Of a stretch of 64,000 nt of DNA, positions 37,014-46,046 are shown piece by piece; positions within the stretch are counted from its first letter, which is position 1, and each line of letters starts with the position of its first letter. The position numbers were made by a program, and so were the translations under genes. The DNA comes from Halarcobacter anaerophilus (lineage in GTDB: Bacteria > Campylobacterota > Campylobacteria > Campylobacterales > Arcobacteraceae). Below the pieces are notes generated by a model that worked only from the letters and a program-made list of their open reading frames with translations, was not told the DNA's origin and ran no database searches. The stretch spans positions 2,356,001 through 2,420,000 of the forward strand of contig NZ_CP041070.1 of the NCBI RefSeq assembly GCF_006459125.1, in the 5' to 3' direction.

Positions 37014-37313
37014 TTAAACTTGCATACTGTTGATTTCTTTATATGCCGCTATTGCTTTGTTTTTTACTTCTAATGCTAATTTCAAAGAGAGATCTGCTTC
37101 TTCTATTTTTTGAACTGCTTCTTGAAGATTTTTAACTTTTCCCGTTGCAATACCTTCCATGGCATCATAACCTTGAATTTGTGAATCATTTACTTCATTT
37201 ACTGCATCTTTAAGCATATCAGCAAAACTTTTATCCCCTGTGTTCTTAACTAGATTTGATTCTTGTTTAGTCTGTAAGGGACCTATTGAACTAGAAATTG
37301 ATGATATATCCAT
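37014..37313 (-). CDS. fliE: Flagellar MS-ring/rod junction protein FliE
   Basis: A 99-residue protein that links the MS ring to the rod. The segments SFADMLKDAVNEVNDSQIQG and the C-terminal SLKLALEVKNKAIAAYKEIN match the family. It is directly upstream of flgC, the classic order apart from the missing flgB. Confidence 0.92.
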   Translation of the reverse strand: MDISSISSSIGPLQTKQESNLVKNTGDKSFADMLKDAVNEVNDSQIQGYDAMEGIATGKVKNLQEAVQKIEEADLSLKLALEVKNKAIAAYKEINSMQV

Positions 37314-37324
37314 TTTATTCTTCC

Positions 37325-37648
37325 TTAAGTAGTTTTATTACCGACATTTTGTGCCTCTTGCACACCTAACTCTGCCATCATTTCATTGATTTTTTCTTCA
37401 TTATATTTAAAATCAAGCTCTTTACGCTTGCTATCTAAATCAAAAAGTAAAATTATAAGGGAGAGCATCATATTGGAAACTCCTTTTAGAACTATTGTTA
37501 CTCCAATAATCCCAAACATCATCTCTAAAGGAGTGTAAAGGTCTGCATTTAGTACAAAGAAAATAAGCGTAGCAAAAAAGCCTGTTGCTATATATAGTCT
37601 GAAGATACCGCTATTTATAACATTTTGAGAGAATTTTTCTACTACCAT
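37325..37648 (-). CDS. Small membrane protein in the flagellar operon, unknown
   Basis: A 107-residue protein with two or three membrane segments (about 15-32 and 42-70) and a charged C-terminal tail (about 74-107, EKINEMMAELGVQEAQ) presumably in the cytosol. It lies between flhG and fliE in the same orientation, with gaps of 56 and 11 bases. I do not recognise a family. Context suggests a basal-body or export accessory; this is inference only. Confidence 0.6.
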   Translation of the reverse strand: MVVEKFSQNVINSGIFRLYIATGFFATLIFFVLNADLYTPLEMMFGIIGVTIVLKGVSNMMLSLIILLFDLDSKRKELDFKYNEEKINEMMAELGVQEAQNVGNKTT

Positions 37649-37704
37649 AATATCCCTATGTTAGATAAAAAAGTATTAAATGCCGATGCAAACACCAATA
37701 AACC

Positions 37705-38520
37705 TTACTTAATATTATTTAGTAATGAATCAATCACTTTATGAAATTGTTTTGTTATTTCATCGTTAATAAACTCATGAACAAATAGCTTTCTTAATCT
37801 TGACGTCGTGGAAATATTTGATGATGTTGAAACATTACCTATATATTCTACCATAAAATTTTGATTTAACCTATTTTTTTTTGCCAAATTTACCAAAGAA
37901 TTGGCAATAGTCTCTCCGATTTTATAGTTTTTTGTATGATTAAAACAGATAAAAAGTCTCTCTTTATGTACAGAAAGCATTTTCATTAAAGCATAAACAT
38001 CCGTAAGTGCTGAAGGATCAGTAGTCGTTAAAGCCAGAACATTATCGGATATTAATAAAAATTCTTGAACATATTCATTTAATCCCGCACCCGTATCAAT
38101 TAGTATTAAATCATATTTATTTAAACTTTTTAGATCATTAACGACTCTTGTTAAAACTAAAGAATTTTTTAAATTTGCATACTGATAGCCGCTTTTACCT
38201 GCAATAAGAGTAATGTTTTCATAAGAAGTTTGCGTTAAGATCTCAGTTATAGTGTTTCTGCCTTCAATATAATCAAAAAAAGTATAACGAGGTTTTAAAT
38301 CAAATAAAACTTGCATATTTGCAAGTCCTATATCTGCATCTATAACGGCAACTTTAAAGCCTCTTTTTGATAACAAATAAGCGATATTTGCAGTAAAAGT
38401 TGATTTTCCTACTCCACCTTTTCCGGAAGTTATAGTTATGATTTTTGTTTTTGAATTAACTTCTTTATTTCTAGTTAGATTTAATAGTTTACTGGCCTGA
38501 TTAGAGATTGAATTAAACAA
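37705..38520 (-). CDS. flhG: Flagellar number regulator FlhG (FleN/YlxH)
   Basis: A 271-residue MinD-like ATPase with a deviant Walker A GKGGVGKS, VIDADIGLANM and LIDTGAG. It limits flagellar number and, in Campylobacter, division placement, acting against FlhF. It follows flhF by 3 bases. The N-terminal extension (about residues 1-24) is short; SNQASKLLNLTRNK resembles the FlhF-activating N-terminal helix of FlhG proteins. Confidence 0.93.
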   Translation of the reverse strand: MFNSISNQASKLLNLTRNKEVNSKTKIITITSGKGGVGKSTFTANIAYLLSKRGFKVAVIDADIGLANMQVLFDLKPRYTFFDYIEGRNTITEILTQTSYENITLIAGKSGYQYANLKNSLVLTRVVNDLKSLNKYDLILIDTGAGLNEYVQEFLLISDNVLALTTTDPSALTDVYALMKMLSVHKERLFICFNHTKNYKIGETIANSLVNLAKKNRLNQNFMVEYIGNVSTSSNISTTSRLRKLFVHEFINDEITKQFHKVIDSLLNNIK

Positions 38521-38523
38521 TAA

Positions 38524-39681
38524 CTATCTCCCTATACAAGAGTTATTCATAAAACAGTTTATTAAAAAAGTAGAATCTGATACAATTAAATCATCGGGCA
38601 CATTTTGTCCTATTGAAAAATATATAATTGATTTTTTTGTTTTATGGGCAAAAGAGATTAAGTTTCCGAAACTTTTTGTTTCATCAAGTTTTGTAAAAGT
38701 TAAGTAGTTAATATTCAGTCTGGAGTAGTTTGTATAAATATCTATTAAATCACTATGTTTCACATTTGCAGGAAGAACAAGAACTTTTTCAATAGGCAGT
38801 TCATGCACTTTTTCTTGATATTCGTTAATCATCTCAATTTTATCAACATCATATTGGGAAGAACCTGCTGTATCTATAAATATATAATTACAATCTTTTA
38901 ATCTAAGTAAAGCCTCTACCAATTCTTCGGGTTTTTTTACAACTTCCAAAGGAAGTCTCATTATATTTGTATAAGCTTGAAGTTGTTCTATTGCACCTAC
39001 TCTAAATGAGTCTAAAGTTACAATTCCTACTTTATAATTTTGTCCTAATTTATACGCATATCTTGCTGCAAGTTTTGCTATTGTCGTTGTTTTCCCGACT
39101 CCTGTGGGACCTACCATCATAATAATTTTTCTTTGATGTTTTCTTAAAGGAACTTCTTGCTTAATAGGGATAATTCTTCTAAGCACTAATTTAAAAAAAT
39201 CATTCACCTTTTTAGGGTTTGTTTTTAAAGCTATAGGTAATTGTTTAATCGTTTTCTTCATAATAGTATAGGTCATCTCTTGATCAAACTCATTTTGTTC
39301 AAAAAGATTATACATATCAACAAATTCGGGAGGTATTGTTAAATCATAAAGTTGACTTTTTGGATCCCATAAAGATTTTTGAACCTGCATTATTGCATCT
39401 TGCATTTTCAAGATTTCTTCTTTAAAGTCATAAAACTTTACATCCATTTTTTGATTCGATTTTGAACCGCTCTTTGAAGCCGAAGTTGAAAGTTTTTTTG
39501 TATGTTTCAAAGGTTGTTGCTCATCTTCTAAGGCAACTACAACTTCATACATATCTTTGTTGCCGTCAACTGCACTTGATATTTTTTTTGTTGAGACTAC
39601 AATAGCATCTTCTCCGCACTCTTCTTGTGCATTTCTTAAAGCTATTGTCGGAGTTTCTCCTAAAAAAGAGAGCATATTCAT
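38524..39681 (-). CDS. flhF: Flagellar placement GTPase FlhF
   Basis: A 385-residue SRP-type GTPase that fixes flagella at the pole. The N-terminus SFLGETPTIALRNAQEECGE is typical. The NG domain has G1 GPTGVGKTTTIAKLAARYA, the DSFRVGAIEQL insertion and G3 FIDTAGSS. It starts by ATGA overlap with the preceding gene; a second ATG two codons on has better spacing from GGAAGA and may be the true start. Confidence 0.95.
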   Translation of the reverse strand: MNMLSFLGETPTIALRNAQEECGEDAIVVSTKKISSAVDGNKDMYEVVVALEDEQQPLKHTKKLSTSASKSGSKSNQKMDVKFYDFKEEILKMQDAIMQVQKSLWDPKSQLYDLTIPPEFVDMYNLFEQNEFDQEMTYTIMKKTIKQLPIALKTNPKKVNDFFKLVLRRIIPIKQEVPLRKHQRKIIMMVGPTGVGKTTTIAKLAARYAYKLGQNYKVGIVTLDSFRVGAIEQLQAYTNIMRLPLEVVKKPEELVEALLRLKDCNYIFIDTAGSSQYDVDKIEMINEYQEKVHELPIEKVLVLPANVKHSDLIDIYTNYSRLNINYLTFTKLDETKSFGNLISFAHKTKKSIIYFSIGQNVPDDLIVSDSTFLINCFMNNSCIGR

Positions 39682-40076
39682 TCTATTCTTCCATCTTTGT
39701 AAATTTTCTCCACTTTGCCGTCGCTTCTCTTTATTTTTATATATTCATCATTTTCAAAAATTATTTTCCCCGGTTTTTCTATTTGGATAGCTCCAAAATT
39801 AAATAATACTTTATTATTTTTATCTTCATAAATATCTTTTGTACAAATAACCGTACCTTTTTTCAAATATCTTGAAGCTCTATATTTTTTCTCTTGAAAA
39901 TCTTTAATACTAAGCGGTGTACAATATTTTCTAACATTGTTCACACTTGTTTTATAGAGTTTAGAAGCGCTTAATTCTTCTTTAAAATTAATATCTTTTT
40001 TATTAACTAACACATCTATCGCAAAAAGTTTAAAAGATAAAAAAAATAGAAGAATAAAAACTTTAAGCTGTGACAT
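39678..40076 (-). CDS. Exported FlgA-like protein
   Basis: Probably 132 residues, starting at ATG 40076, which gives a signal peptide (SQLKVFILLFFLSFKLFA); the frame stays open upstream to 40160 but without a better start. The mature part has ASRYLKKGTVICTKDIYEDK and ends IKIKRSDGKVEKIYKDGRIE, resembling the SAF-type core and tail of FlgA, the periplasmic P-ring chaperone. It overlaps the previous gene by 14 bases and flhF by 4 bases. Similarity is suggestive only. Confidence 0.5.
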   Translation of the reverse strand: MSQLKVFILLFFLSFKLFAIDVLVNKKDINFKEELSASKLYKTSVNNVRKYCTPLSIKDFQEKKYRASRYLKKGTVICTKDIYEDKNNKVLFNFGAIQIEKPGKIIFENDEYIKIKRSDGKVEKIYKDGRIE

Positions 40077-40440
40077 TAAATACTGTTCCCCCGTTATTAT
40101 CACTAATATCTTCGACAATATCTTTATACATTTTTTGTATAGGTTCCACAATTTGAGCAAGCTTTCTATTTAACTTATAAAGATTTTTCAACTCATTTTC
40201 CAAGTTGTCAACATAATCTCTATAAATATTTACATCAACTCCTCTTTGCATCTCTTTTACGATTTCTTGGTTAAGTTCCTGTTTATATTGTGCAATTTGC
40301 TCAATCATTATCTGTTTTTCATCATTTCTATCTAAAAGAGCTTCATGTCTGGCTTTTTTAATATCTTCAATATCCAGATTAATGTAATTTTGCATTTTAA
40401 CCACTAACTCAATCATGTCATTTACAATTTTTTCAACCAT
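40063..40440 (-). CDS. Helical protein, FlgN-like chaperone candidate
   Basis: A 125-residue, almost wholly helical soluble protein (ELVVKMQNYINLDIEDIKKA, ELKNLYKLNRKLAQIVEPIQ). Length, coiled-coil pattern and position after flgJ resemble FlgN, which chaperones the hook-associated proteins FlgK/FlgL. No diagnostic motif exists, so this stays a candidate. It lies 11 bases after flgJ and overlaps the FlgA-like gene by 14 bases. Confidence 0.45.
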   Translation of the reverse strand: MVEKIVNDMIELVVKMQNYINLDIEDIKKARHEALLDRNDEKQIMIEQIAQYKQELNQEIVKEMQRGVDVNIYRDYVDNLENELKNLYKLNRKLAQIVEPIQKMYKDIVEDISDNNGGTVFNVTA

Positions 40441-40451
40441 TTTAGACTCTT

Positions 40452-40757
40452 TTATTTATTTCTTTCTGTAAGAAAATTATATAATAAATCACTAATTCCC
40501 ACTGTTCCGCTGCTTTGTTTTGAGATAGCTTCCGTATACATCCCTTTTATAATATCAGAACCGCTTCCTTCTCCGGCAAAATTCGTATCTTTTAAGGAGA
40601 TATCCATTAATTGTTGTAAAAAGAAAGCTTCAAAATCATCAGTAACTTTTCTTAATGCATCATCTTCTAAATTAGAAGTATTTATATTTTCATAAGACTT
40701 TGCCGGATTTGACTTAATACTACTCATATTTATTAGATTATTACTATTTATTTCCAT
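40452..40757 (-). CDS. flgJ: FlgJ-type rod-binding protein, single domain
   Basis: A 101-residue protein matching only the N-terminal rod-binding domain of FlgJ: VTDDFEAFFLQQLMDISLKD and SDIIKGMYTEAISKQ. The peptidoglycan-hydrolase half found in enteric FlgJ is absent, as is usual in Campylobacterota, so a separate muramidase must open the cell wall. It follows motB by 2 bases. Confidence 0.88.
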   Translation of the reverse strand: MEINSNNLINMSSIKSNPAKSYENINTSNLEDDALRKVTDDFEAFFLQQLMDISLKDTNFAGEGSGSDIIKGMYTEAISKQSSGTVGISDLLYNFLTERNK

Positions 40758-40759
40758 TT

Positions 40760-41533
40760 TTACTCCAATCTATCGAAGAAACTCTCTTCGTCTAAAATGT
40801 CACTTTGCTCATTTTCAGTGAAGAACCTCATTTCAACTCTTCTGTTATCTGCTGCCAACTCACTTTTGGGATGATAAGAAGCATATGCAGATACTTTTAA
40901 AACAGAAGGATCAATCTTGTTTTTTATCAACTCCTTAACAACCTCAATCGAACGTAAAGCAGATAAATCCCAGTTATCTCTTGGTATTGTATCACTTTTA
41001 TACATACTAGATGAAGTATGTCCTATAATCTCAATATCATAAGTTTGAGGCAGAGTTCTAATAACTCTGGCAACTTTTGCAATAAATCTTTTTGCATTTG
41101 GGTTTACTAATTGATATTTTCCTTCTTCAAACATTATTGTTGAAGGGATATCAAGAGTAAATTCATTTTTCCCTTTTTCTATTTGAATCTGTTCTTCTTG
41201 TTCATCGTTATTGTCATTCATCTGTTTTATAACTTCATTGACCTCTTGAATAGCTTCATCCATTACTTCATCAGTTGAATCAACAGAATCATCTTTTGAA
41301 ACACTTGTCATAGTCGAATATTTTTCAGATTGTGTTTGAACATCCGTCGATGCGTCAATAAATCCCATTGCTTTTTTCATAATATCAAAATACTCTTCAA
41401 CTTTTTTCTTATCCATTACCGCCATAGATAAAAGAAGAATAAAAAAAGTAAGAAGAAGAGACATTAAATCACCAAATTGAACTAACCATCCAGGTAAGCA
41501 TTTTGGGCATTCAGGACATTTATCTTTTGCCAT
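40760..41533 (-). CDS. motB: Flagellar stator protein MotB
   Basis: A 257-residue stator subunit: a short cytosolic N-terminus with a Cys cluster (Cys6, Cys9, Cys12), one membrane segment containing the proton-carrying Asp22 (FGDLMSLLLTFF), a plug/linker (about 50-125) and an OmpA-like peptidoglycan-binding domain (about 135-245, IIGHTSSSM, LSALRSIEVVKELI, NRRVEMRF). It is translated 12 bases after motA. The Cys cluster is also seen in other Campylobacterota MotB proteins, from memory. Confidence 0.95.
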   Translation of the reverse strand: MAKDKCPECPKCLPGWLVQFGDLMSLLLTFFILLLSMAVMDKKKVEEYFDIMKKAMGFIDASTDVQTQSEKYSTMTSVSKDDSVDSTDEVMDEAIQEVNEVIKQMNDNNDEQEEQIQIEKGKNEFTLDIPSTIMFEEGKYQLVNPNAKRFIAKVARVIRTLPQTYDIEIIGHTSSSMYKSDTIPRDNWDLSALRSIEVVKELIKNKIDPSVLKVSAYASYHPKSELAADNRRVEMRFFTENEQSDILDEESFFDRLE

Positions 41534-41545
41534 AGAAATCCTATG

Positions 41546-42301
41546 CTACTCTTCAATATCAACTAAAATAGAATTTAATTGCATTTTTATATTTCCTATA
41601 GATTCCTCTTCAGCAATCATCATAGTACCTTTAATGATAATTTCGTAAGCATCAACTTCTTTTTTATGTTTTTGCGATAATTTACTCTCAACCAACCCGG
41701 CAAAAAGAGTACCGATTAAAGCTCCGTATAAAGTCGTAATTAAGGCAACCGCCATTGCAGGACCTACTGATGCAGGATCAGATAAATTTGCAAGCATGGC
41801 AACAAGACCTATAAGCGTACCTATCATACCCATAGAACCTGCTGTTCCACCCATATTACCGAAAACACCTATCATTGTGTTATGACGTTTTTCAATATAT
41901 TCTAATTTCGTTTCTAACAAAGGTCCTAAGGTTTCGGATCTTGTACCGTCAACCAAGAGTTGAAAAGCCTCTTTAAAAAAATCATTTTTTTCTTCAAGAA
42001 CTTTTTGTTCAATATGCATTACACCGTGTTTTTTTACTTCTGTTGCATAAAATATCATTTTTTCAACAAGTTCGGGAAGAGTTTCCACGGCAACTTCATT
42101 AAAAGCAATCTTCATCGAAGGAATAATTCTTTTTAAATCATCTGCTTCAAATTGCCCTGCCGTAACCGAGATTGTTCCACCCAATACAATAATAAGAGAA
42201 GGAATATCGATATAAGGTCCGAATCCTACACCGCCTAATAAAATGGCAAGGGCAATTAATCCCCAACCTCCGGCTAAACCGCCTACTGTACTTTTATCCA
42301 T
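41546..42301 (-). CDS. motA: Flagellar stator protein MotA
   Basis: A 251-residue inner-membrane stator subunit with four membrane segments and a large cytosolic loop. The family block GTAGSMGMIGTLIGLVAML and ATLYGALIGTLFAGLVESKL-like segments (PAMAVALITTLYGALIGT) are intact. It abuts fliY upstream and lies 12 bases before motB. Proton versus sodium use cannot be decided from the sequence. Confidence 0.96.
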   Translation of the reverse strand: MDKSTVGGLAGGWGLIALAILLGGVGFGPYIDIPSLIIVLGGTISVTAGQFEADDLKRIIPSMKIAFNEVAVETLPELVEKMIFYATEVKKHGVMHIEQKVLEEKNDFFKEAFQLLVDGTRSETLGPLLETKLEYIEKRHNTMIGVFGNMGGTAGSMGMIGTLIGLVAMLANLSDPASVGPAMAVALITTLYGALIGTLFAGLVESKLSQKHKKEVDAYEIIIKGTMMIAEEESIGNIKMQLNSILVDIEE

Positions 42302-43219
42302 CTATTTTAATCCTATGTGACTAAGTTTTGCAGACTCATCGCCTATGCTCTTAATTTTAAGACCGAATCTTCCTTCCACGATAACAGCCTCTCCTTCTCC
42401 TATTTTTACTCCGTTTACTAGAATATCCAATGGCTCATTTACCATCTGTTCTAATTCAATTATTTCTCCGATGTCCCATCTTAAAATATCTTTTAAAAGG
42501 AAGTTTTTTGTACCTAATCTAACACTTAATTTTAATTTTATATCAAATAAAAGTTGTAAGTTTTTAGAAGATTCTTCTGATAATAAAGAGTTTATTCCCA
42601 TTTGCGGTATGGAAGAAGAGCTACTATTTGAAGAGCTTGCCGTCGGCGTGTTAACACTTGCCGGTTGAGCACTTGCACTTTGTAAAACTTCTCCTTCATC
42701 TCCTCCTGTAATTTCATTAAGGTAAGGTAATGCTAAATCATCAAAAGATATATAAACAGGAAGTTTTTCGCTATCTAAACTTAAATCGAAAAAGTATTTA
42801 TGTGGATGTGATTTTATATCTTTGCAATCTTTTATTGCAGAAGCAACCACTTCAAATTTTATTGAAGATATATCTGAAAAACCTTGTGCATTTACAGTAG
42901 TACATAAACTACCGCATACGTTTGAGATTATTTCATTTACTGCATCTATAATTTCATCATCTATATGCTCTTTTAAATCTCCCATACCGCCTAACATAAA
43001 AAACTCGAACTTTGTCGCAGTTAAGGTAGGTATAAAAAAATTCCAACTTGATGAAATATCCGCAAATTCAAATTTTACAGATATATCTATACATTGTGAA
43101 TCATCTAAACTATCAACATCCAGCTTACTTACAGAGTCTATTGAGACGCTTTTTGAGAGTAACTGTTCTAATGTATTAGCTAATTCACCTTTTAGAAAAC
43201 TTGATAAATCAGATGCCAA
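42302..43219 (-). CDS. fliY: Flagellar switch protein FliY
   Basis: A 305-residue switch protein with a CheC-like N-terminal domain (about 1-165, including HIDDEIIDAVNEIISNVCGS), a Ser/Ala-rich linker (about 180-210) and a C-terminal FliN domain (LSVRLGTKNFLLKDILRWDI, LDILVNGVKIGEGEAVIVEG). It starts at TTG with AAGG 7 bases upstream. In Campylobacterota FliY coexists with FliN in the C ring, as here (fliN is 3 kb away). I see no FliM-like CheY-binding peptide at its N-terminus. Confidence 0.9.
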   Translation of the reverse strand: MASDLSSFLKGELANTLEQLLSKSVSIDSVSKLDVDSLDDSQCIDISVKFEFADISSSWNFFIPTLTATKFEFFMLGGMGDLKEHIDDEIIDAVNEIISNVCGSLCTTVNAQGFSDISSIKFEVVASAIKDCKDIKSHPHKYFFDLSLDSEKLPVYISFDDLALPYLNEITGGDEGEVLQSASAQPASVNTPTASSSNSSSSSIPQMGINSLLSEESSKNLQLLFDIKLKLSVRLGTKNFLLKDILRWDIGEIIELEQMVNEPLDILVNGVKIGEGEAVIVEGRFGLKIKSIGDESAKLSHIGLK

Positions 43220-43245
43220 AGACTAACCTTTTTTTCAAATATTTA

Positions 43246-43560
43246 TTAACTTATTTGCTCTTTTTCAATATCTTTTAAAAGCTGAGCTTTAATTCTCATC
43301 ATATCCTCAGTAGGATATTTATACTCAACATCACCTCTTATAACTTTTACAAAAAGATCCTTAGATTCCTTGTTGTAGCCAAATTTTACATTATCTAAAA
43401 TAACTTCATTGATTTCATTGTCTTGTGAAGAACCTAAAGTTTTTTTGTATTGTTCTTGATCAATAACTTTTTGATTCTCGTCCACTTCTTGTACAGATTT
43501 AACTTTTTCCAAATGATTAGTTTTTGCATTATCTATTTCTGCAATTTTTCCTAATTCCAT
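43246..43560 (-). CDS. FlaG-like protein
   Basis: A 104-residue soluble protein. The C-terminal half (about 52-100: DNVKFGYNKESKDLFVKVIR, then KYPTEDMMRIKAQLL) follows the FlaG pattern of two beta strands around a turn plus a helix after a Pro-Thr/Pro-Glu step. FlaG proteins influence filament length. A strong AAGGAGG site precedes the ATG, and a TATAAT box with a T-tract lies upstream. It begins the fliY-motAB segment. Confidence 0.55.
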   Translation of the reverse strand: MELGKIAEIDNAKTNHLEKVKSVQEVDENQKVIDQEQYKKTLGSSQDNEINEVILDNVKFGYNKESKDLFVKVIRGDVEYKYPTEDMMRIKAQLLKDIEKEQIS

Positions 43561-43593
43561 AAGAGCCTCCTTAAGAAAGTATAGAGTTCATAT

Positions 43594-43599
43594 ATTATA
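43594..43599 (-). promoter_or_regulatory. Promoter of the flaG-like/fliY/motAB segment
   Basis: On the minus strand a run of T is followed by TGCTATAAT, an extended -10 of the sigma70 type common in Campylobacterota, 34 bases before the ATG at 43560. No GG-N10-GC sigma54 element is present. Confidence 0.65.
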
Positions 43600-43659
43600 G
43601 CAAAAAAAAATTAAATAAGAATAGAAATATAAAAAAATAAGAAAAGTACTGATTATTTA

Positions 43660-45690
43660 TTATAAAGATTCTAAAAGTTCATCGAAGTTTTTTAATCTAA
43701 AGTCTATTAAATCATCAGTATACGGTTCTCTCATATATTGGCTTATACTAGACAGTTTTAACTCTTGTATTAATTGAACTCCGGTTAAGAAATCCGCACT
43801 GTTATCATTTAAAATTGCTTTTATCAATGAAATTTGTAAAGAAGCGTCATTATATCTTTTTTCTTCAAGTAAAGCTGCAACAATTAAATACATTGTATAT
43901 TTATCTTCTAATTTATATTTTTGTTGTAACTGATTTAAAATTTTAAGTGTCTCTTTGGGATTTGAATTGTGTAACTCTCTTAAAGCTTTTATTCTTAAAT
44001 ACGAAGGTGTTTTTTCTCCTTCTAAATTTAAATCCGCTTTATAAAAAAGTCCTATTGCTTTTAATAAATCAATATAATATTTTGTTATAACCAAAGGTCC
44101 TTCCAAAAAATTATTATTTATTTTTAAAGGAGTATTATCTTGTAATCTTGCAAAATATGTATAATCGTTTTCTCCTTCTCTTCTAAAAGCCAATTTCATT
44201 AGGTAAACTAAAGGATCTTTGTAATGTTCGACAAAAAGCGGATTATTTATAGTTACTTTATTATTTTCCATATCCACTAAATAATTTATTGCTCTGTAAA
44301 ATATTGTTTTATTATAATTTAAAGGATCAAACTCAACTTTAAACTTATCATTTATAAAAACTTTATATACGATTTGACCGAAATATTTATACATTCCGTC
44401 TTTTGATTTTATGTTTTGTTCAATATATTCTAAATCTTTGATTTTTATATTTACTCTATTTGCTGCAATAATCGTCATAACAGCGTAAAGTTTATTACCC
44501 GGATTTAATTTATAAGCTTTAGTAAAATTTTTATAAGCATTATGAAAATCATTTATTTGGGCATAACAAAGCCCCAAATTATAATATACGTACGAATTAG
44601 AATCCTCTTTTATATAAGATTTTAATTTATTTACTCTGATTATAGGATCATCTTTTATAATATCAATAAATTTGGCATTGTATTTTACCATTTGTTCAAG
44701 GCTTTGCACATTTTGCTTATCTTTAAAGATAAACCCTTTTGATATATCATACATTACTTCATTGTAATCTGAAAAAATAAAAGGAGCAAAGTAGAAGATA
44801 AAATCAATTTTTCTCTCTTTGTTAAATTTTGTTATAGAAGCTAAATACTCTTTTGTCGTATATTTATGTTTATTAAAAAAGATTTCCAAAGGATAATCTA
44901 AATTACTTTTAAAATACTCTTTTACTTCTCTTATTTCATCAATATGCTCTTTTAATTTTGCCAGCTCATTTGATTTTAGATCTCTGAAAACCATTAACCA
45001 AAGTACTAAATTCTTCTTTTCTTGGTTTAATGTGGTATTTTTTACTTTTATCAAATGTTGTTCCGCATTTTTATAATCTTTTAGTTTAAGATATAACATC
45101 GCTTTTTTTAATTCCATAGGAAACTGCATTGAATTTAATATTTTTAATGCTCTTTCATAATCTTTTAAAATTACAAAAGTATCAGCTAAAAGTCTTTTTG
45201 AATGTTCTGTCAAATCTTTATATTTTTTTGTAACATCAATAATTGTTTCTAAATATTTTCTATCTTTTTTTATTTGATAGAGATAAAAACATGCAGAAAT
45301 ATATGAGTATGTATCACTAAAAGCAGCCTCTTTATATTCATAAATATTGTTTAGATATAAAATTGCATTTTCTATTTGATTCTCTTTATAATAAGCAATT
45401 CCTATATTTAAAAAAGAGGGAATTTTTAAAATCTCAGAAGTTTTTTTAAATAGTTTTATTGCTTTTTTATACTCTTCTTTTTCTAAAAGAAGAATTGCTT
45501 TATTAAAATCTACTTGTAGTTTGAATTTTTCCTGAGACTCTTTTAGTTTGTCATATTTAAAAAGAATTTCCGGTTGAGAATCAATAACATCATCTTTTGA
45601 AAAAGAGAATGATAAAGAAGAAGATATAAGGATTAAAGATAAAAAAGCCTTTTTATAATCTACATTAAACCATTGTATTAACTTGTGCAT
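43660..45690 (-). CDS. Membrane-anchored TPR protein, probably PflB-type
   Basis: A 676-residue protein with one N-terminal hydrophobic segment (about 13-30) that may be an anchor or signal, then helical repeats to the end (EEYKKAIKLFKKTSEILKIP, YYNLGLCYAQINDFHNAYKN, FTKAYKLNPGNKLY). In Campylobacter PflB is a membrane-anchored TPR protein needed to place stators. Size, layout and position two genes upstream of fliY-motAB fit that role; assignment rests on architecture, not on a unique motif. It overlaps the upstream coiled-coil gene by 26 bases. Confidence 0.58.
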   Translation of the reverse strand: MHKLIQWFNVDYKKAFLSLILISSSLSFSFSKDDVIDSQPEILFKYDKLKESQEKFKLQVDFNKAILLLEKEEYKKAIKLFKKTSEILKIPSFLNIGIAYYKENQIENAILYLNNIYEYKEAAFSDTYSYISACFYLYQIKKDRKYLETIIDVTKKYKDLTEHSKRLLADTFVILKDYERALKILNSMQFPMELKKAMLYLKLKDYKNAEQHLIKVKNTTLNQEKKNLVLWLMVFRDLKSNELAKLKEHIDEIREVKEYFKSNLDYPLEIFFNKHKYTTKEYLASITKFNKERKIDFIFYFAPFIFSDYNEVMYDISKGFIFKDKQNVQSLEQMVKYNAKFIDIIKDDPIIRVNKLKSYIKEDSNSYVYYNLGLCYAQINDFHNAYKNFTKAYKLNPGNKLYAVMTIIAANRVNIKIKDLEYIEQNIKSKDGMYKYFGQIVYKVFINDKFKVEFDPLNYNKTIFYRAINYLVDMENNKVTINNPLFVEHYKDPLVYLMKLAFRREGENDYTYFARLQDNTPLKINNNFLEGPLVITKYYIDLLKAIGLFYKADLNLEGEKTPSYLRIKALRELHNSNPKETLKILNQLQQKYKLEDKYTMYLIVAALLEEKRYNDASLQISLIKAILNDNSADFLTGVQLIQELKLSSISQYMREPYTDDLIDFRLKNFDELLESL

Positions 45691-46006
45691 AAAGTTCTTC
45701 TGCTCTTTTTTCTAAACTCTCTAATTCATGTTTCAATTCTGTATTTTCGAGTCGTAGTTTTTGTAAGTCATCTCTTGCTACATGAAGATTATCTTGATTA
45801 CTCTTTAATGTATTTGCACTGACTTGTACCTGTTTTTCATACCGTTCAATAATAGATTGCAGCCGTTTGTTTTCGTCTTCTACAATTGCTTTTTCTTCAT
45901 TTACTTTTTTATACAAAGATTTGTATACATTTGAACTAGAGAAAAAATATAAAAGTAAAACACCAATAATAACTATTAATAAAAAATTATCCAATTTTTC
46001 CCTCAA
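45665..46006 (-). CDS. Single-pass coiled-coil protein, unknown
   Basis: A 113-residue protein: membrane segment at about residues 7-22 (NFLLIVIIGVLLLYFF), then an uninterrupted coiled coil (about 30-108) with heptads such as LRLENTELKHELESLEKRAE. Layout is like small divisome or motor-collar proteins. It lies between fliN and the PflB-like gene and overlaps the latter by 26 bases, so a shared role at the motor is plausible but unproven. Confidence 0.6.
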   Translation of the reverse strand: MREKLDNFLLIVIIGVLLLYFFSSSNVYKSLYKKVNEEKAIVEDENKRLQSIIERYEKQVQVSANTLKSNQDNLHVARDDLQKLRLENTELKHELESLEKRAEELYAQVNTMV

Positions 46007-46046
46007 GATAAATTTATTTACATTATACTAAGTATAAAGTTTGATT

